This document shows, piece after piece, positions 17,499 to 25,456 of a stretch of 64,000 nucleotides of DNA. Positions within the stretch are counted from its first letter, which is position 1. Every line of letters begins with the position of its first letter. Origin of the DNA: CAHJXG01 sp965277495. GTDB taxonomy: Bacteria > Pseudomonadota > Alphaproteobacteria > Acetobacterales > Acetobacteraceae. The translations under genes and the position numbers were made by a program. The stretch lies in contig OZ255824.1 in assembly GCA_965277495.1 (NCBI GenBank), positions 248,001 through 312,000 on the forward strand, given 5' to 3'. The notes beneath the pieces were generated by a model. That model searched no databases and was not told the origin of the DNA. It was given only the letters and a program-made list of their open reading frames with translations.

Positions 17499-18704
17499 CT
17501 ATGCTGCCTTCGCATCCCCACCCAATTGATCCAAAGCAAATGGTGCAGGTGCAACCGGACGCATCGGGCAAAACAAAATAGGCACGGTGCCGCACGTCTT
17601 GTTATCAGGATACGACAGATGCGGCACGGCGAATAGCACGCCCTTATGCCGGATAGCCGGCAGGGTCCGCAACAGCGCCGCCGGAAGGGTGGACCAGCGC
17701 CGCAACCGCCTGGCATCGTCGCCGAGCGGCCCGATGCTGCTGCCGTCGGGCGCCCGTGACAGCAGACGGAAACGTCCATCCCACATTGCGCCAGCTTGGG
17801 CCGGCTCCGCGGGCGCTTGCGCGGCTGCTTCCCGCCCGATCAGCCAGCCGTCCCGCGTGCGCAGGATGGCCGCCCCATGCAGGGTCGCCGCCCGCATATG
17901 GCCATGAAGCCGGGCCACCGACGCCCGTGCGGGCGGATGCGCGGCGCCCGATACGGCCCAGATCAGCGCGGACAAGGCCACAGCACTGATCGATGGCCCC
18001 GAGACCTCCGCGACGCCACATGGCAGCAGTGCCGTTTTCTGCGCCAGTTCGACCGCGGCCGCCGCTTCTTCGGCATGGCGTTCCACGCCGGAGCGGCGCG
18101 CCTCACGGCATAGCTCCGGCACGCCGGGGACTGAGCCCTCGTGGAACGCGGCCCGAATGCGCGCGCGCGGAGTGGCGAGGTCATCGTTGGCCGGGTCCTC
18201 GATCCACCCCATCTCAAAACCATCCAAAGTCGCGCGGAGGCGGGCCGGCGCGATGGACAGCAGAGGCCGCAGCAGCCGCACCGCCTCGGCATGATTGACC
18301 GCCGCCATGCCCGCCAGGCCGCCGGGGCCGCTGCCCGATTGCCGGCGGATCAGCAAGGTTTCCGCCTGGTCCTGGGCATGGTGCGCGATGAGCAGGTCGG
18401 CAAGCCCGGCGCTTCGGCAAGCATCGCTCAGGACGGCATACCGGGCAGCGCGCGCGCGTTCGGCCAATGCAGGCCCGTGCGCCAAACTTATGGACAGCAC
18501 GCGGGCGGCAACTCCCCGCGCGGCAAGTCGGCCCGCCGTGATGCTGGCCTCGCGGCCCGACTCCGGACGCAGCCCATGGTCGACGATCAGCGCGGTCGGC
18601 TGTCCCCAACCGGCCAGCAGCATCGCGAGCGCCATGCTGTCGCCGCCGCCAGAAACCGCGACCGCGACCCGCTTGCCGGCGCCGAACGGCCCCAGCGCCG
18701 CCAT
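17499..18704 (-). CDS. tilS: tRNA(Ile)-lysidine synthase
   Basis: TilS converts C34 of the CAU-anticodon tRNA-Ile to lysidine, changing its decoding from AUG to AUA. The PP-loop ATP pyrophosphatase signature SGGGDS is at residues 18-23 of the chosen ATG, followed by 'ALIVDHGLRPESGREA' and 'LLIAHHAQDQAETLLIRR', all diagnostic. The C-terminal TilS domain is degenerate but present. The family usually has ~10-14 more residues before the P-loop; in-frame codons upstream (including a CTG overlapping the cpoB stop) encode a fitting 'PEFAALMAALG', so the real start may be a non-standard codon near 18746. Confidence 0.93.
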   Translation of the reverse strand: MAALGPFGAGKRVAVAVSGGGDSMALAMLLAGWGQPTALIVDHGLRPESGREASITAGRLAARGVAARVLSISLAHGPALAERARAARYAVLSDACRSAGLADLLIAHHAQDQAETLLIRRQSGSGPGGLAGMAAVNHAEAVRLLRPLLSIAPARLRATLDGFEMGWIEDPANDDLATPRARIRAAFHEGSVPGVPELCREARRSGVERHAEEAAAAVELAQKTALLPCGVAEVSGPSISAVALSALIWAVSGAAHPPARASVARLHGHMRAATLHGAAILRTRDGWLIGREAAAQAPAEPAQAGAMWDGRFRLLSRAPDGSSIGPLGDDARRLRRWSTLPAALLRTLPAIRHKGVLFAVPHLSYPDNKTCGTVPILFCPMRPVAPAPFALDQLGGDAKAA

Positions 18705-18742
18705 CAGCGCCGCGAACTCCGGCGCAGCGACAGGCGCGTGGC

Positions 18743-19606
18743 TCAGCGGCAGCCCGAGCGGACGCGCGCCGCGGCGGCGGCATCCCGCACATCGGACCGC
18801 GGCGCGGGGAACTCCGTCCGCAGCCGGTCCAGCGCGGCGCAGGCATTGGCCCGGTCGTTCATCCCGCCAAACGCGTTCGCCAGCCCAAGCAGCGCATCCG
18901 GCGCACGCGAGCCGTTGCGCGACCGGTTATAGGCATCGTCATACGCGACCGCAGCCCCCGTATAGTCGCGCTTGCCCATGAGCGCCTGGGCCAACAGGAA
19001 TTGCGCGTCGCTGGCCCGCGGCGCCTTGCGTCCGCCCGCCAGCACCTCGCGCGCGTCGGCCTCGGCGACGGGATAGTCCCGCCGGGCCAGCGCGGCGTTG
19101 CCCTCCTGCATGGCGAGTTCGGGCGGGCGGCGGCCGGACGAAGCCGCCGCACCAGCAGACGGAGCCGGCGCATTCGACGCAGCGCCGGCACTCGAAGCCA
19201 CGCCAGAGTTCTGCAGGCGAAAATTAAGGTCGGCAATTTGCTTTGCGAGGTCGTCGGATTGCCTGCGCGACGCGTTGGCCTGCTCATCGAACTGCCCGCG
19301 CAGGCGCCGCACATCGTCCTCGAGCTGTGTCACGCGGTCCAGCAACTGGGTCGCAATCTCGCTGCCGCCGCTATCGCCTCCACGCCGCATCGGCGGCGCC
19401 AGCGCCGGGGCGCCGCGCTGGCCCTGCAGCCCCTGCATGTCGCGCCGAAGCTCCAGTATTTGGTTCTGCAGCGCAATCGCCTCGCGGCTATCCATCTGCG
19501 CCCGCGCCGGCCCGGCAGACGCCAAGCCCGCGGCGACCGCAATCGCCACCAGCGACGGGCGCACGAGCCTAGCGGACGGAGGTGGTGGCATTCCGGTTCT
19601 GCGCAT
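18743..19606 (-). CDS. cpoB: Tol-Pal system protein CpoB (YbgF)
   Basis: CpoB is a periplasmic TolA-binding protein that links septal peptidoglycan synthesis with outer-membrane constriction. The 287-residue precursor has a signal peptide ending near 'GPARAQ' (~residue 36). A coiled-coil trimerisation segment follows ('LLDRVTQLEDDVRRLRGQF' and onwards), then an Ala/Ser-rich linker and a C-terminal TPR domain with 'AQFLLAQALMGKRDYTGAA' and 'DALLGLANAF'. The start overlaps the 3' end of pal by 38 bp; the ATG at 19591 is an alternative with a shorter overlap. Confidence 0.9.
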   Translation of the reverse strand: MRRTGMPPPPSARLVRPSLVAIAVAAGLASAGPARAQMDSREAIALQNQILELRRDMQGLQGQRGAPALAPPMRRGGDSGGSEIATQLLDRVTQLEDDVRRLRGQFDEQANASRRQSDDLAKQIADLNFRLQNSGVASSAGAASNAPAPSAGAAASSGRRPPELAMQEGNAALARRDYPVAEADAREVLAGGRKAPRASDAQFLLAQALMGKRDYTGAAVAYDDAYNRSRNGSRAPDALLGLANAFGGMNDRANACAALDRLRTEFPAPRSDVRDAAAAARVRSGCR

Positions 19607-20048
19607 AGGCCTGCTCGTCCGAGCCGAGCGCCGTCGGACGCTCCTTGCCGAAGCTCACCGCCGTGATGCGGGCCGAGGACACGCCCCGGGCCACCAGGTA
19701 ATCGCGCGCAGCGTTGGCCCGGCGTTGGCCCAGCGCGAGGTTATACTCCGTCGTGCCGCGTTCATCGCAGTTGCCGGCCATCTGCACGCGGGCCTGCGGA
19801 TAGCGCGCCAGCCACGCTGACTGCCGGTCGAGCGTCGACCGCGCATCCCCGCTCAAATTCGAAGCATCGACCGCGTAGAACACCCGGTCGCCCACGTTGG
19901 CCACCAGGTCCTCCTGGCTGCCCGGCGTGACGCCGGCCGTGCTGGCCGTTGCGCCCGAGCCAGAGGCAGCGCCCGCCGTCGTAGCCTTGTCCGCGCAAGC
20001 GCCCAATGACGCGAGGGCCGCGAGGACGCCGATGATCTTGAGGTTCAT
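19569..20048 (-). CDS. pal: Peptidoglycan-associated lipoprotein Pal
   Basis: Pal is an outer-membrane lipoprotein that binds peptidoglycan and TolB. The 159-residue product has a lipoprotein signal with lipobox LGAC (lipidated C18) and an OmpA-like domain ('VQMAGNCDERGTTEYNLALG', 'RRANAARDYLVARGV'). The ATG at 20048 is preceded by AAGGAAAG. In the usual order pal follows tolB directly; here an ISAs1 element lies between them. A TTGACC-17-TAACGC promoter remains on the pal side of the IS, so expression could continue independently. Confidence 0.97.
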   Translation of the reverse strand: MNLKIIGVLAALASLGACADKATTAGAASGSGATASTAGVTPGSQEDLVANVGDRVFYAVDASNLSGDARSTLDRQSAWLARYPQARVQMAGNCDERGTTEYNLALGQRRANAARDYLVARGVSSARITAVSFGKERPTALGSDEQAYAQNRNATTSVR

Positions 20049-20117
20049 GCTGCTACTTTCCTTGCATGCCCGGCGCCATGTCAACGATTCCGGGCCGTTG
20101 TCGTTCCGCTTCAATGC

Positions 20118-20146
20118 GCGTTACGCCGCCGTCCCAACCGGGTCAA
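20118..20146 (-). promoter_or_regulatory. Candidate promoter for pal-cpoB-tilS
   Basis: On the minus strand TTGACC (20146-20141), a 17-bp spacer and TAACGC (20123-20118) form a sigma70-like promoter 70 bp upstream of the pal ATG. It lies between the IS target duplication and pal, so the insertion left it intact. A second TTGACA nearer the gene has no good -10 element. Confidence 0.5.
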
Positions 20147-20153
20147 GCACGCT

Positions 20154-20163
20154 GATGCGGACG
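20154..20163. repeat. Target-site duplication, left copy
   Basis: GATGCGGACG directly abuts the left terminal repeat of the ISAs1 element and is repeated exactly at 21458-21467 on the right. An exact 10-bp duplication suggests a fairly recent insertion. Confidence 0.92.
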
Positions 20164-20248
20164 CAGGGCAATCGCTTGAACGGTTCGGGGATTTTGTCGC
20201 GGTCTGAAGTCTGATTCATAGGGGACCTCTCGTTGAGGAGGTTTCCCG

Positions 20249-21434
20249 ATGTCCGGTGCATCGCTGATCGAACACTTTGCTGCGTTGGAGGACCCGCGCC
20301 AGGCCTGGAAGGTTCTGTTTCCGTTGCCGGAAGTCCTTCTGTTGGTGCTGTGCGGCACGCTGGCCGGGGCTGAGGATTTCGTGGAGATCAGGCGCTGGGG
20401 TCAGATGCACCAGGACTTCCTCCGCCGCCTGCTGCCCTACAAGGCCGGGATCCCCAGCCACGACACCCTGAACGACATCATCAACGCCATCGACGGGACG
20501 CTCTTTGCCCAGTGTTTCACCGCCTGGGTCGAGGGCTTGCGCGAGCCAGCCCCGGCCAGCACCGCCCCCGAGATCGTCGCCATCGACGGCAAGACCTCGC
20601 GACGCACGCATGACCGCAGCAAGGACCGTGGGCCGCTGCACATGGTGTCCGCCTGGGCCAGCAGTCAGCGTCTCGTGCTCGGCCAGCAGGCGTGCGAGGC
20701 CAAGTCGAACGAGATCACCGCTATCGGCCTTCGGCCGATCCCCCGGAGGGACAGACCGCGAAGCGGTCTGAAGGCCGCTGCTGCTCGAACGCCTCGCCCT
20801 TACCGGCGCGCTCGTCACCATCGACGCCATGGGCACCCAGACCAAGATCGCCCAAGCCATCCTCGACCGCGGCGGCGACTACCTGCTCGCGGTCAAAGAC
20901 AACCAGCCCAGCCTGCACGACGAGATCAGGCGCTACCTCGACGACCCGGCTGCTATCATTCACAGCCGCTTCGAGACGACCGACGGCGACCACGGCCGGA
21001 TCGAGGTCCGCCGTCATCGGATCAGCCACGACGTGGGCTGGCTGACCACCGCACGGCGCTTCCCAGGCGAGCCGCGCTTCCCCGGCCTGCGCGCTATCGC
21101 GGTGGTCGAGGCTGAGGTCGAGCGCAACGGCAGCACAAGTCTGGAACGGCGCTACTTCCTGTCTTCCATGCCACTCGAAGCCAAGCTGTTCGCCCACGCC
21201 GTGCGGTGCCACTGGCATGTCGAAAACCGCCTGCACTGGGTGCTCGACGTCGTGTTCCACGAGGACCTCAACCGCCTGCGATCCGGCGCCGGGCCGCAAA
21301 ACATGGCCACCGTCCGGCACATGGCGATGAACCTCCTGCGCCGGCCAAAGGACAAACATAGCCTCAAGGTCCGCCGGAAATCCGCCGCTTGGGATACCGC
21401 CTACCTCGAAGCTCTGCTCCGGCAATCAGCGTGA
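20249..21434 (+). pseudogene. ISAs1-family transposase, frame disrupted
   Basis: The first segment (20249 to ~20725, 159 residues ending 'AKSNEITAI') has the family's N-terminal domain and the catalytic-Asp motif 'VAIDGKTSRRTHD'. The second segment, from ~20778 in the +1 frame, continues with 'LLLERLALTGALVTIDAMG', 'YLLAVKDNQPSLHDEI' and 'HWHVENRLHWVLDVVFHEDL'. Joining the halves gives a full-length ISAs1 transposase of about 375 residues. The break is a ~49-51-bp palindromic insertion that shifts the frame by +1, so the element is probably not autonomously mobile. An AGGAGG precedes the ATG. Confidence 0.93.
20726..20776. repeat. Palindromic REP-like insertion within the transposase gene
   Basis: This 51-bp block begins GGCCTTC (20726-20732) and ends GAAGGCC (20770-20776), perfect 7-bp inverted ends. 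Inside are a perfect hairpin AGACCGC-GAA-GCGGTCT (20753-20769) and a short GGCC-TTC-GGCC at the left. Its removal, leaving the CC at 20775-20776, restores the conserved transposase sequence 'EITAIPLLLERL'. Function unknown; it resembles small dispersed REP/MITE-type palindromes. Confidence 0.75.
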
Positions 21435-21457
21435 TCGCCCTTCAAGCGATTGCCCTG

Positions 21458-21467
21458 GATGCGGACG
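21458..21467. repeat. Target-site duplication, right copy
   Basis: This is the exact copy of GATGCGGACG found at 20154-20163, immediately outside the right inverted repeat of the IS. Confidence 0.92.
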
Positions 21468-21492
21468 CCCCCGGCCCGCCTGCCGCCTGTCG

Positions 21493-22839
21493 TCAGGCCA
21501 GCAACGGCGACCAAGCGGGATCGGAGGCGTCGGTTGCGGTATTAATCACCCGTTCATTGAAACCGGTTATATCTATCGAAACGAGGCGGGAGGAATAGCC
21601 GCTGCCGCTGCGGTCCCGCGCCGGGCTCTCGCGGTAGAACATCAATACGCGGCCGTTGGGGGCGAAGGTCGGCCCCTCGACGGCGAAGCTTTCGGTCAGG
21701 ATGCGCTCGCCCGACCCGTCCGGACGCATCACGCCGATCGCGAACGTGCCGCCCGTCAACCGGGTAAAGGCGATCAGGTCCCCGCGCGGCGACCAGACCG
21801 GGGTGGCGTAGCGTCCGCGGCCGAAGCTGATGCGCCGCACACCGCCGCCCACCGCGTCCATGACATAAAGCTGCTGGTCGCCGCCGCGGTCCGAATTGAA
21901 CACGATCTGCGTGCCGTCGGCGCTGTAGCATGGGCTGGTGTCGATCGCGCCGCCGCTGGTCAGCCGGCGCTCCCGCCCGCCGGCCATGCCGACGGTGATG
22001 ATCTCCGATCCGCTGCCACGGGCGACCGACATGATGATGGTGTTGCCGTCCGGACTGAAACGCGGGGCGAAGGTCATGCCTTCGTACTCGCCCAATATCC
22101 GCTGCGCCCCGGTGTTGAGGTCGAAGGTGTAGACCCGCGGCTGGTTGTTCCGATACGACATGAACACGATCTCGTCGCGCGTCGGGTGGAACCGGGGCGT
22201 GAGCGCCAGCCAGGTCCCGTCGGTCAGCATCCGGTTGCCCTCGCCGTCCTGGTCCATGATCGCCAGGCGCTTGACCCGGCGGTCGCGCGGACCGGTTCCG
22301 GCGATGTAGGCTATGCGGGTGTCGAAATAGCCCTTCTCACCCAACAGGCGCTCATAGATCACGTCGCTGATAATATGGCCGATGCGGCGCCAGTTGGCGG
22401 CGGTGGTGGTATAGGCCGTGCCTTGGATCTGCTGGCCCGGCAGCACGTCCCACAACCGGAACTCGACCCGGACGTTGCTGCCGCCGCCCTCGACGCGGCC
22501 CGTCACCAACGCCTGCGCGCCGGCCGCCTTCCAGGCCTGGAAGTTCGGCGTGTCGCCGGTCTCGCCACCTCCGATCTGCGCCGCCTGGCCGATGGGACGG
22601 AACAGTCCGGAGCGGCCGAGGTCGTTGGTGATCACGCCCGTCATATCCGCGCCGAGCTGGGTGCCGGTGAAGTTCGGGATGGCGATGGGGATCGGCGCGG
22701 TGCGGGCCCGGTCGACGGTGATCTCCGGCTGCTGGTTGCCCTGGCCGACGCCTTGCGCCCACCCGGCCAGCGGCACGGCCGAGACGGCGATGCCGGCCAG
22801 CAGGCTGCGGCGGTCCATGAGGGTGCGGAGTGGGTTCAT
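21493..22839 (-). CDS. tolB: Tol-Pal system beta-propeller protein TolB
   Basis: TolB is the periplasmic partner of Pal and TolA in outer-membrane constriction. The 448-residue precursor has a Tat-like signal ('DRRSLLAGIAVSAVPLAGWAQ'), an N-terminal D1 domain (~45-170) and a six-bladed WD40-like propeller marked by repeated 'F(S/A)PDG', 'SPRGDLIAF' and 'APNGRVLMFYRE'. The ATG at 22839 has AGGTGAAA 7 bp upstream; a GTG at 22851 is a weaker option. Its normal downstream neighbour pal is now separated by the IS, which begins 25 bp after the tolB stop. Confidence 0.97.
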   Translation of the reverse strand: MNPLRTLMDRRSLLAGIAVSAVPLAGWAQGVGQGNQQPEITVDRARTAPIPIAIPNFTGTQLGADMTGVITNDLGRSGLFRPIGQAAQIGGGETGDTPNFQAWKAAGAQALVTGRVEGGGSNVRVEFRLWDVLPGQQIQGTAYTTTAANWRRIGHIISDVIYERLLGEKGYFDTRIAYIAGTGPRDRRVKRLAIMDQDGEGNRMLTDGTWLALTPRFHPTRDEIVFMSYRNNQPRVYTFDLNTGAQRILGEYEGMTFAPRFSPDGNTIIMSVARGSGSEIITVGMAGGRERRLTSGGAIDTSPCYSADGTQIVFNSDRGGDQQLYVMDAVGGGVRRISFGRGRYATPVWSPRGDLIAFTRLTGGTFAIGVMRPDGSGERILTESFAVEGPTFAPNGRVLMFYRESPARDRSGSGYSSRLVSIDITGFNERVINTATDASDPAWSPLLA

Positions 22840-22867
22840 GCTGCATTTCACCTAGACGGGCGGCCGA

Positions 22868-23800
22868 TCAGGGCCGGAAGGTTATCTCGAACGAGCGGTT
22901 CTGTCCTCTCAGCGCCCCCGGCAAGGGAAGCTGCGCGCATTGCGGGTCAAGCGCCGCACGCCGGGCGCGTTCGGCAAAGGCGCGGGCGACGCCGCCGCCG
23001 GTGCGGGAGGCGTCGTTGGCGGAGATGTCGGCAATGCGGATCGTGCCGGTCGCGTCGGTCGTCACCACCAGCCGCACGAATTGCTTGTCATAGTCCAGCG
23101 CGCCTTTATCGCCGGTCCAGCACTCCCGCAGCCGGTCGCCAATCGCCCGCCGCACGTTGGCAGTAAGCAGCGCGTTGTCCGTGCCGGTCGGGCTGCCCCC
23201 GCCGGGCGCACCGCCGCGGGGCGGGCTGGTTGTGGCGCGCGGCAGGTCCTTGGACGCGAGCTGGGCGCGAAGCCGGTCCAGCGCGCTCTCCAGCGACTTA
23301 TTGTCCGGCGCCGGAGCTTGGGCCGGCGGCGTCGCCCGCGCTACTGGCGGAGCGGGCGGCGTCGGCGGAGCACGCGCAGGCGGCGGGATCGGCGGTGGCG
23401 GCAGGGGCGCCGGGGCGGCCTGCTCCGGCGCGGGCGGCATCGGGGCCGGCGCGGGTGGGCGAGGCATCGGCGGCGTCGGGGCCGGCGGCGGAGGCGCGGG
23501 CGGCATGATCGGCTGCGGAGCCGGCGCGGGCGGCGGAGGCGGCGCCGGCAAGGCGGCGCGCGGCGTGGGAAGTGGCGGTTCGGGCGTAGCGACGGGCGCA
23601 GGAGTTGGCGCCGGGATGGGCGCCGGCGCCGGCGCCCGCTGCACCCGGCTAGGAGCCGCCTCGAACTCCACCGTGACGGCGGTTTCGTCGGCAGCCTGAT
23701 CGGCCAGCTTCGGCTTCGGCAACGCCACGATCAATGCCAACAGGATAGTGGCATGGACGGCGAACGAGAGCGCACCGCCGCGGCGCAGATACGGGGTCAT
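22868..23800 (-). CDS. tolA: TolA-like energy-transducing protein, proline-rich
   Basis: TolA spans the periplasm from the TolQR motor to TolB/Pal. The 310-residue protein has one N-terminal transmembrane helix ('ALSFAVHATILLALIVALPK'), a long Pro/Ala-rich middle (~45-185) and a C-terminal globular domain with 'RECWTGDKGALDYDKQFVRL' and 'SANDASRTGGGVARAFAERA'. The middle replaces the Lys/Ala-rich helical domain II of E. coli TolA and is more TonB-like, but the position between tolR and tolB defines it. The gene ends 28 bp before tolB and starts 15 bp after tolR. Confidence 0.88.
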   Translation of the reverse strand: MTPYLRRGGALSFAVHATILLALIVALPKPKLADQAADETAVTVEFEAAPSRVQRAPAPAPIPAPTPAPVATPEPPLPTPRAALPAPPPPPAPAPQPIMPPAPPPPAPTPPMPRPPAPAPMPPAPEQAAPAPLPPPPIPPPARAPPTPPAPPVARATPPAQAPAPDNKSLESALDRLRAQLASKDLPRATTSPPRGGAPGGGSPTGTDNALLTANVRRAIGDRLRECWTGDKGALDYDKQFVRLVVTTDATGTIRIADISANDASRTGGGVARAFAERARRAALDPQCAQLPLPGALRGQNRSFEITFRP

Positions 23801-23815
23801 CGCGGCGGCGGACGC

Positions 23816-24322
23816 CTAACCCCGGCTTTGGCGGCGGTTCGTGGATGCGCCCGGTTGCGGCGCGGCACTGGGCTGCGGAGCGGCAGCCGGCGCGCCGGCC
23901 TGTTCAGCCAGCAGCGCCACCTTGGTGAAACCGCCCTGGGTGATGGTCGCCATCACCTCCAGCACCCGCCCATAGGCGATGCCCTTGTCGCCACGCACGA
24001 ATATGCGCCGGTCCGACTTGTTGTCCGCAATCGCCTGCAGCTTGCTCACCAGTTCCGGCAGCGTCGCCTCGGCGTCCTGAAGGAAGATTTTGCCCTCGGC
24101 GTTCACCGAGACCGTCAGCGGGTCCGCATCCTGGTTCAGCGGCGCAGCGCTGGTCTTCGGCAGGTCCACCGGCACGCCCGACGTCATCAGCGGCGCGGTG
24201 ACCATGAACACGATCAGCAGCACCAGCATCACGTCGACCAGCGGCGTCACGTTGATCTCGGCCAGCGGACGATAGCGGCCCAGCCGCCGCTCCCGCGCCC
24301 GTCCGGACATCGGCACTGCCAT
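23816..24322 (-). CDS. tolR: TolR proton-channel component
   Basis: The 168-residue ExbD/TolR-family protein has a short cytoplasmic N-terminus and a single transmembrane helix with the proton-carrying Asp ('EINVTPLVDVMLVLLIVFMV', D~29). A periplasmic domain follows ('DRRIFVRGDKGIAYGRVLEVM'). The C-terminus has a Pro/Ala/Gln-rich tail of ~30 residues not typical of E. coli TolR. The ATG at 24322 follows the tolQ stop by two bases. Confidence 0.96.
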   Translation of the reverse strand: MAVPMSGRARERRLGRYRPLAEINVTPLVDVMLVLLIVFMVTAPLMTSGVPVDLPKTSAAPLNQDADPLTVSVNAEGKIFLQDAEATLPELVSKLQAIADNKSDRRIFVRGDKGIAYGRVLEVMATITQGGFTKVALLAEQAGAPAAAPQPSAAPQPGASTNRRQSRG

Positions 24323-24324
24323 CG

Positions 24325-25041
24325 TCAGACCCTTTCTTCTGACTGCCGCGACAGGATGGCGGCGAACTCCGACCCGAAGCCCTCCATGCGCGAGGCGAAG
24401 CGGGACAGGTCGTTGCTGAGCTTGTTGTAGGCCAGCACCGCCGGGATCGCGGCGACCAGGCCGATCGCAGTGGCGAACAGCGCCTCGGCAATGCCCGGCG
24501 CGACGACCGACAGATTGGTGTTCCGGCTGGTCGCGATGGCCGAGAAGCTGCGCATGATGCCCCACACCGTGCCGAACAGCCCGATGAACGGCGCGGTGCT
24601 GCCGACGGAGGCCAGGAACACCATCCAGCGCTCCATGCGGTCCATCTCGCGCTGGATCGTCACCGTCACGGTGCGGTCGACACGGTCGCGGACGCTGCCG
24701 CGGCTCATGTCCGCGCCGGCGACCCGGGCGCTGCGCCGCCACTCGCCCATCGCCGCGCCGAACACGGCCGCCAGCGGATGCGCGGGCTTGGCGCCCTCGT
24801 TGTCATACATCTCGTCGAGGCTGCCGCCGGACCAGAACCGGTCCTCGAACCCATCGGCGGCGCGGTTGGCCCGGCGCAACGTCGTGATCTTCTCGAACAC
24901 GATCGCCCAAACCCACACGCTGGCCAGCAGCAACAGGATCAGGACGGCCTTGACCACCAGGTCCGCCTGCAGGAACAGCCCGACGATCGACATGTCGCCG
25001 CCCGCCGTCGCCAGGTTCGCCGCATCGACTGCACGATCCAA
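24325..25041 (-). CDS. tolQ: TolQ proton-channel component
   Basis: TolQ forms the inner-membrane motor with TolR. The 238-residue protein has three transmembrane helices: ~27-45, and two near the C-terminus beginning 'LASVGSTAPFIGLFGTVWGIM' and 'ALFATAIGLVAAIPAVLAYN', with the family's conserved Thr and Gly. I chose TTG at 25041 because it is one base after the ybgC stop, has GAAGGG 8 bp upstream and yields the family-like N-terminus 'DRAVDAANLA'; an upstream ATG would overlap ybgC. Confidence 0.95.
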   Translation of the reverse strand: MDRAVDAANLATAGGDMSIVGLFLQADLVVKAVLILLLLASVWVWAIVFEKITTLRRANRAADGFEDRFWSGGSLDEMYDNEGAKPAHPLAAVFGAAMGEWRRSARVAGADMSRGSVRDRVDRTVTVTIQREMDRMERWMVFLASVGSTAPFIGLFGTVWGIMRSFSAIATSRNTNLSVVAPGIAEALFATAIGLVAAIPAVLAYNKLSNDLSRFASRMEGFGSEFAAILSRQSEERV

Positions 25042-25042
25042 G

Positions 25043-25456
25043 TCAAAATCCCTTCGTTTCACCGCATAACGCCAGGCGCCATCGGCCCGGTATCCGCGCG
25101 GGACGGCCATCCGCCTGCCGCACGCATGCCAATTTGATCAGCAGAGCCGCCACTGGGCGTTCCGCGACCTCGAACCGCTGCCGCACCTCTACGGACGCCG
25201 CTCCCATCGCCCACGAACCCGTGACCACGACTATTTCCTCGTCCAGCCGGACGGGCCGCAGATAGTCCATTTCCGCGCGCCGCACCACGAAGAATAAGCC
25301 ATGATCCGCAACAAGTTCGGAATGCGGCGCTCCGGCCTCGCGCAACGCCTCGGCCCGGGCACGCTCGGCAAACGCCAGATAGCGCGCATGATAGACGATG
25401 CCGCCGGCGTCGGTGTCTTCGAAATAAACCCGCAGTTTCAAGCGGTACTCGGTCAC
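25043..25456 (-). CDS. ybgC: Tol-Pal-associated acyl-CoA thioesterase YbgC
   Basis: This 137-residue hotdog-fold thioesterase carries the 4HBT signature 'RVYFEDTDAGGIVYHARYLAFAERARAEAL', with the catalytic Asp in 'DTDAGG'. YbgC hydrolyses short- or long-chain acyl-CoA and associates with phospholipid synthesis and Tol-Pal. The GTG at 25456 overlaps the ruvB stop as GTGA, and the stop is one base from the tolQ TTG, so the gene is coupled on both sides. Confidence 0.95.
   Translation of the reverse strand: MTEYRLKLRVYFEDTDAGGIVYHARYLAFAERARAEALREAGAPHSELVADHGLFFVVRRAEMDYLRPVRLDEEIVVVTGSWAMGAASVEVRQRFEVAERPVAALLIKLACVRQADGRPARIPGRWRLALCGETKGF

Larger units (their letters stand above)
20164..21457 (+). 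mobile_element. ISAs1-family insertion sequence
   Basis: A 1294-bp element is bounded by perfect 17-bp inverted repeats: CAGGGCAATCGCTTGAA at 20164-20180 and its complement at 21441-21457. It is flanked by the 10-bp duplication GATGCGGACG. It carries one ISAs1-type transposase gene on the plus strand, opposite to the surrounding tol-pal genes. Without the internal palindromic insertion it would be about 1245 bp, normal for the family. It inserted 25 bp after the tolB stop and ~105 bp before the pal ATG. Confidence 0.95.

Noticed and set aside
20249..21434. Programmed frameshift producing a fusion transposase
   Set aside because: The frame change coincides with a ~50-bp palindromic insertion rather than a slippery site, and ISAs1 transposases are normally one frame.
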